Shown here one piece after another: positions 61,932 to 64,000 of a stretch of 64,000 nucleotides of DNA. Within the stretch, counting starts at the first letter, position 1. Each line of letters begins with the position of its first letter. The stretch covers positions 1 to 64,000 of the forward strand of contig CALVAX010000002.1 of assembly GCA_944325605.1 (NCBI GenBank). Direction: 5' to 3'. The notes under the pieces are model-generated. The model had not been told where the DNA came from, searched no databases, and saw only the letters and a program-made list of their open reading frames with translations. Position numbers and translations under genes: made by a program. Source of the stretch: Candidatus Gastranaerophilales bacterium (GTDB lineage: Bacteria > Cyanobacteriota > Vampirovibrionia > Gastranaerophilales > Gastranaerophilaceae).

Positions 61932-63148
61932 ACAAGCTTCGCGTACTTTCTTTTTCCTGCCTGCAATATTACACTGTCTGTGAAGTTTAGAGTATAAGCC
62001 ATATCGGCAATTTTTTCGCCGTCAATTTTAACTCCGCCGCCCTGTATCAGACGCTTTGCTTCGCCCTTGCTCTGGACAAACTTTAATTCCACCAGAAGGT
62101 CAAGAATGTTTTTGCCCTGCTCAACTTTAACTTCTTCAATGTCTGAGGGAAGTCCCTTGTTTGATACAACATTGATAAATTCCGCCTGCGCACGGTCTGC
62201 TCCGTCTTTTCCGTGGTATTCTTCCGTTATTGTGTATGCCAGTTTGAGCTTCAAATCCCGCGGGTTTACGGAAGGATCTTTCAGTGAATTTTCGATTTGT
62301 TTTAATTCCTCCTCCGGAATATCCGTCAGAAGCGTAAAGTATTTGACAATCAAAGTGTCCGGAATACTCATCAATTTGCCGAACATATCGTTTGCGCTGT
62401 CGGTGAGTGAAATGCAGTGTTCTGGGTAAGTTTTGGACATTTTGACAACCCCGTCCGTGCCTTCAATCAGCGGAAGCAGCATAACCATCTGCGGATATTT
62501 TTTGCCGTAAGCCTCCTGAATTTGACGACCCAGAAGCGTGTTAAATCTCTGATCCGTTCCGCCAAGTTCAATATCCGCATCAATTACAACAGAATCATAC
62601 GCCTGCATTAACGGATAGAAAAATTCGTGAACGGAAATGGGCTTGCCTTCTGCATATCTCTTTGCAAAATCGTCGCGCGTCATCATCTGCGCAACCGTCA
62701 TTTGCGAAGCAAGTTTCAGCAAATCAACAAAACTCATCTTGTGAAGCCAGTCAGCATTGTTGGTAACTTCCGCCTTTTCAACATCCACAACCTTTGACAT
62801 CTGTTCAAAATAAGACTTAGCATTTTCTTCAACCTGTTCTTTTGTCAGGGAAGGACGGGTTTCGGATTTTCCCGAAGGATCGCCGACCATTGCGGTCGCC
62901 CCGCCGACTATCAAAACAACTTTATGCCCGAGTTTTTGAAACTCTCTGAGTTTTCTCATTACAACCGTGTGCCCGAGGTGTAAATCCGGACGCGTCGGAT
63001 CCATTCCGAGTTTTACCCTCAAAGGAGTGTTTGTATCCTTTGCGTGCTGTAATTTCACTGCCAGCTCCTCAATTCCGCCCGGTAAAACTTCTGCGCCTCT
63101 TGAAAGCTTCTTCGCCTGTTCTATGAATTCTTCTCTTATATCAACCAT
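61925..63148 (-). CDS. tyrS: Tyrosyl-tRNA synthetase
   Basis: 407 aa. HLGHTVVMRKLREFQKLGHK carries the HIGH signature, VVKMSKTYPEHC the KMSKS loop, and an S4 RNA-binding domain closes the protein (FVQSKGEAKRLIQGGGVKID). It charges tRNA(Tyr). AAGGAG precedes the ATG. The stop codon touches the inverted repeat of the adjacent four-helix cassette. Confidence 0.97.
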   Translation of the reverse strand: MVDIREEFIEQAKKLSRGAEVLPGGIEELAVKLQHAKDTNTPLRVKLGMDPTRPDLHLGHTVVMRKLREFQKLGHKVVLIVGGATAMVGDPSGKSETRPSLTKEQVEENAKSYFEQMSKVVDVEKAEVTNNADWLHKMSFVDLLKLASQMTVAQMMTRDDFAKRYAEGKPISVHEFFYPLMQAYDSVVIDADIELGGTDQRFNTLLGRQIQEAYGKKYPQMVMLLPLIEGTDGVVKMSKTYPEHCISLTDSANDMFGKLMSIPDTLIVKYFTLLTDIPEEELKQIENSLKDPSVNPRDLKLKLAYTITEEYHGKDGADRAQAEFINVVSNKGLPSDIEEVKVEQGKNILDLLVELKFVQSKGEAKRLIQGGGVKIDGEKIADMAYTLNFTDSVILQAGKRKYAKLVK

Positions 63149-63220
63149 TTTTCTCTCCTTGTTGACTTAATTGTATCAAAAACAAAAATCAAAGAGCATT
63201 TGAAGTTAAGATATTTAAAC

Positions 63221-63245
63221 AAAAAAGCGCCGGCATTGCCGGCGC
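63221..63245 (-). terminator. Terminator of the first toxin-like mRNA
   Basis: Perfect 8-bp GC-rich stem GCGCCGGC / GCCGGCGC with a 3-base loop, followed on the minus strand by TTTTTT. It separates the toxin-like unit from tyrS. Confidence 0.9.
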
Positions 63246-63298
63246 ATAAATATAAACTTACTTTTTAATAAGCCTTATTTTTAAAACCTTATCCACAC

Positions 63299-63327
63299 TT
63301 GACAAACAGGAGAAAATCGTAAATAAT
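63299..63327 (+). promoter_or_regulatory. Promoter of antisense RNA 1
   Basis: TTGACA (63299-63304), 17-bp spacer, AATAAT (63322-63327). The 36-bp block from CACTTGACA to TAATAT is repeated at the second module (63667). Confidence 0.85.
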
Positions 63328-63333
63328 ATTCAT

Positions 63334-63446
63334 ATAGGGGGAAGCCCTAAGAAAATGTGACTTCCTTAGAGCTTCACTTCGTACCCTATAACCAATAAAT
63401 AATAATTTGTAAAACCGTTATAATTACCGTTATAACGGTTTTTATT
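63334..63446 (+). ncRNA. Antisense RNA 1 (candidate type I antitoxin)
   Basis: About 110 nt from the promoter at 63299 to a terminator hairpin with a perfect 13-bp stem AAAACCGTTATAA / TTATAACGGTTTT (63411-63442), which lies inside the opposite-strand micro-ORF. An 11-base imperfect hairpin GAAGCCCTAAG/CTTAGAGCTTC (63341-63375) is near the 5' end. It is fully complementary to most of the 63386-63460 reading frame and its 3' untranslated region. Confidence 0.7.
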
Positions 63447-63460
63447 ATCTCGTTGGTCAT
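63386..63460 (-). CDS. 24-aa hydrophobic peptide (candidate type I toxin 1)
   Basis: Begins MTNEIIKTVITV and ends LQIIIYWL; one membrane-spanning stretch, almost no charge except the N-terminus. The ribosome site AAAGGAGGTG lies eight bases before the ATG. The leader can hide it: CACTTCC (complement at 63513-63519) pairs with the GGAGGTG (63467-63473) over 7 bp with one G-U. An antisense RNA covers the frame. Size and design match bacterial type I toxins (Fst, TxpA, BsrG), but the sequence matches none I know. Confidence 0.65.
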   Translation of the reverse strand: MTNEIIKTVITVIITVLQIIIYWL

Positions 63461-63540
63461 TTTCATCACCTCCTTTTTCAGACCGCTTTCTTCGTAAATT
63501 GCGTGTGTCCGTGGAAGTGATAGGCACTTACCCTAAAGTT

Positions 63541-63569
63541 ATATTACAAAAAATCTCTTTGTCTGTCTA
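63541..63569 (-). promoter_or_regulatory. Promoter of toxin-like mRNA 1
   Basis: Minus-strand TAGACA (63564-63569), 17-bp spacer, TAATAT (63541-63546). A start near 63534 leaves a leader of about 70 nt before the ATG and an mRNA of about 315 nt. Confidence 0.7.
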
Positions 63570-63669
63570 TTTCAATGTGCAAATGTGAGTGAATAAGTGT
63601 TGAAGGTTGAATTGTCGATTTATCAAACAGTTCAACTGTTATTGCCCTTCACTCATAAATTGCCCGCAC

Positions 63670-63698
63670 TTGACAAACAGGAGAAAATCGTAAATAAT
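63670..63698 (+). promoter_or_regulatory. Promoter of antisense RNA 2
   Basis: TTGACA (63670-63675), 17-bp spacer, AATAAT (63693-63698); identical spacer to that of module 1 (AACAGGAGAAAATCGTA). Confidence 0.85.
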
Positions 63699-63705
63699 AT
63701 AATTA

Positions 63706-63783
63706 CAGGGTGGCAGTTTCCTAAGCTGCCGACAACTCTGTAGAAGGCACGGTTCTTATCTGTTCAGGTAAGAGCCGTTTTTT
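63706..63783 (+). ncRNA. Antisense RNA 2 (candidate type I antitoxin)
   Basis: About 78 nt. A GGCAG/CTGCC hairpin at the 5' end is followed by a strong intrinsic terminator, ACGGTTCTTA / TAAGAGCCGT (63749-63778) and TTTTTT. The terminator lies within the last codons of the opposite-strand micro-ORF 63756-63836, so the RNA is antisense to its 3' end and 3' untranslated region. Confidence 0.75.
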
Positions 63784-63836
63784 AATATGTACAAAATCAA
63801 AAAGATTAGTAATAAACTAATATTGAAGTTATCCAT
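63756..63836 (-). CDS. 26-aa hydrophobic peptide (candidate type I toxin 2)
   Basis: Begins MDNFNISLLLIF and ends LKNGSYLNR: a hydrophobic core of about 12 residues flanked by polar ends. AAAGGGGGT lies five bases before the ATG. The leader can form CGGG-TTGGTT-CCCG, and CGAC/GTCG places the ribosome site in a loop. Different sequence from peptide 1 but same size, orientation and antisense layout. Confidence 0.6.
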   Translation of the reverse strand: MDNFNISLLLIFLILYILKNGSYLNR

Positions 63837-63936
63837 ATCGACCCCCTTTCTAGTCGGGAACCAACCCGAAGGCTACATAATCATTGTAGGTAGTTCCGTT
63901 TCAAAAAAGAGCTGTCTTTTACCCTGTGGGATTATA

Positions 63937-63965
63937 TTATTACCATAATCCCGCCTGTCTGTCTA
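63937..63965 (-). promoter_or_regulatory. Promoter of toxin-like mRNA 2 within an inverted repeat
   Basis: Minus-strand TAGACA (63960-63965), 17-bp spacer, TAATAA (63937-63942), matching module 1. An inverted repeat GGGATTAT / ATAATCCC (63928-63952) brackets the -10 and could be an operator or a 5' hairpin. Confidence 0.65.
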
Positions 63966-64000
63966 TTTCAATGTACTATTGAAGGGTTGAAGAGTTGAAA

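Noticed and set aside
63670-63783. Simple promoter-attenuator leader for a downstream plus-strand gene
   Set aside because: No plus-strand gene follows before the window ends, and the terminator sits inside a minus-strand micro-ORF with its own ribosome site and promoter.

Overview
This 64 kb window is chromosomal DNA from an AT-rich, LPS-making bacterium. The best fit is a gut non-photosynthetic cyanobacterial relative (Melainabacteria / Gastranaerophilales). That is an inference from gene content, because no rRNA or marker tree is available here. Supporting features are lpxD-lpxC-fabZ...lpxA with a separate heptose-1-phosphate adenylyltransferase, a PPi-dependent phosphofructokinase, a sensory-type [FeFe]-hydrogenase operon suggesting anaerobic H2 metabolism, ferritin, flotillin/NfeD, and many lineage-restricted proteins without recognisable domains.

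Layout. 0.4-3.6 kb: three-gene sensory hydrogenase operon (2Fe-2S ferredoxin, [FeFe]-hydrogenase-PAS, PP2C phosphatase). 3.7-4.5 kb: repeats. 4.5-12.4 kb: lipoate ligase with two paralogous exported proteins, a TPR protein and a large SF1 helicase-nuclease. 12.5-15 kb: CCA-adding-type enzyme, lipoprotein and ssrA (tmRNA), whose 5' flank is a 159-bp tandem repeat carrying the first bases of the tmRNA. 15.2-19.6 kb: accessory island (M23 peptidase fused to a phage-head-type Cys domain, Fic protein between 87-bp direct repeats, HExxH protein, M23 gene remnant). 19.6-33 kb: transporters, deacylase, dehydrogenase, MenG/UbiE, DUF4127, MntP and a candidate free-standing structured RNA on the minus strand at about 29.07-29.28 kb. 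33-44 kb: HPF, PBP1A, carbonic anhydrase, ferritin-like proteins, NfeD-flotillin. 44-54 kb: asd and the lipid A cluster with two unknown genes inserted, then an M29 aminopeptidase. 54-63 kb: PFP, LptF/G, alcohol dehydrogenase, repeat protein, cysE, a four-helix-bundle gene inside inverted repeats, tyrS.

The most interesting part is the right end (63.2-63.97 kb). It holds two adjacent modules of the same design: a minus-strand hydrophobic micro-ORF (24 and 26 aa) with a strong Shine-Dalgarno, facing a plus-strand antisense RNA with its own TTGACA-N17-AATAAT promoter and an intrinsic terminator inside the micro-ORF. This is the architecture of type I toxin-antitoxin loci. I do not recognise either peptide.

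At least three families of short non-coding elements with terminal inverted repeats are scattered between genes. At least eight genes have a -10 hexamer 6-7 nt upstream of the start codon and no Shine-Dalgarno, suggesting leaderless mRNAs. Starts were moved from the longest ORF where a ribosome site or core family start argued for it. No homology search was possible, so family names rest on motifs and remembered family patterns.
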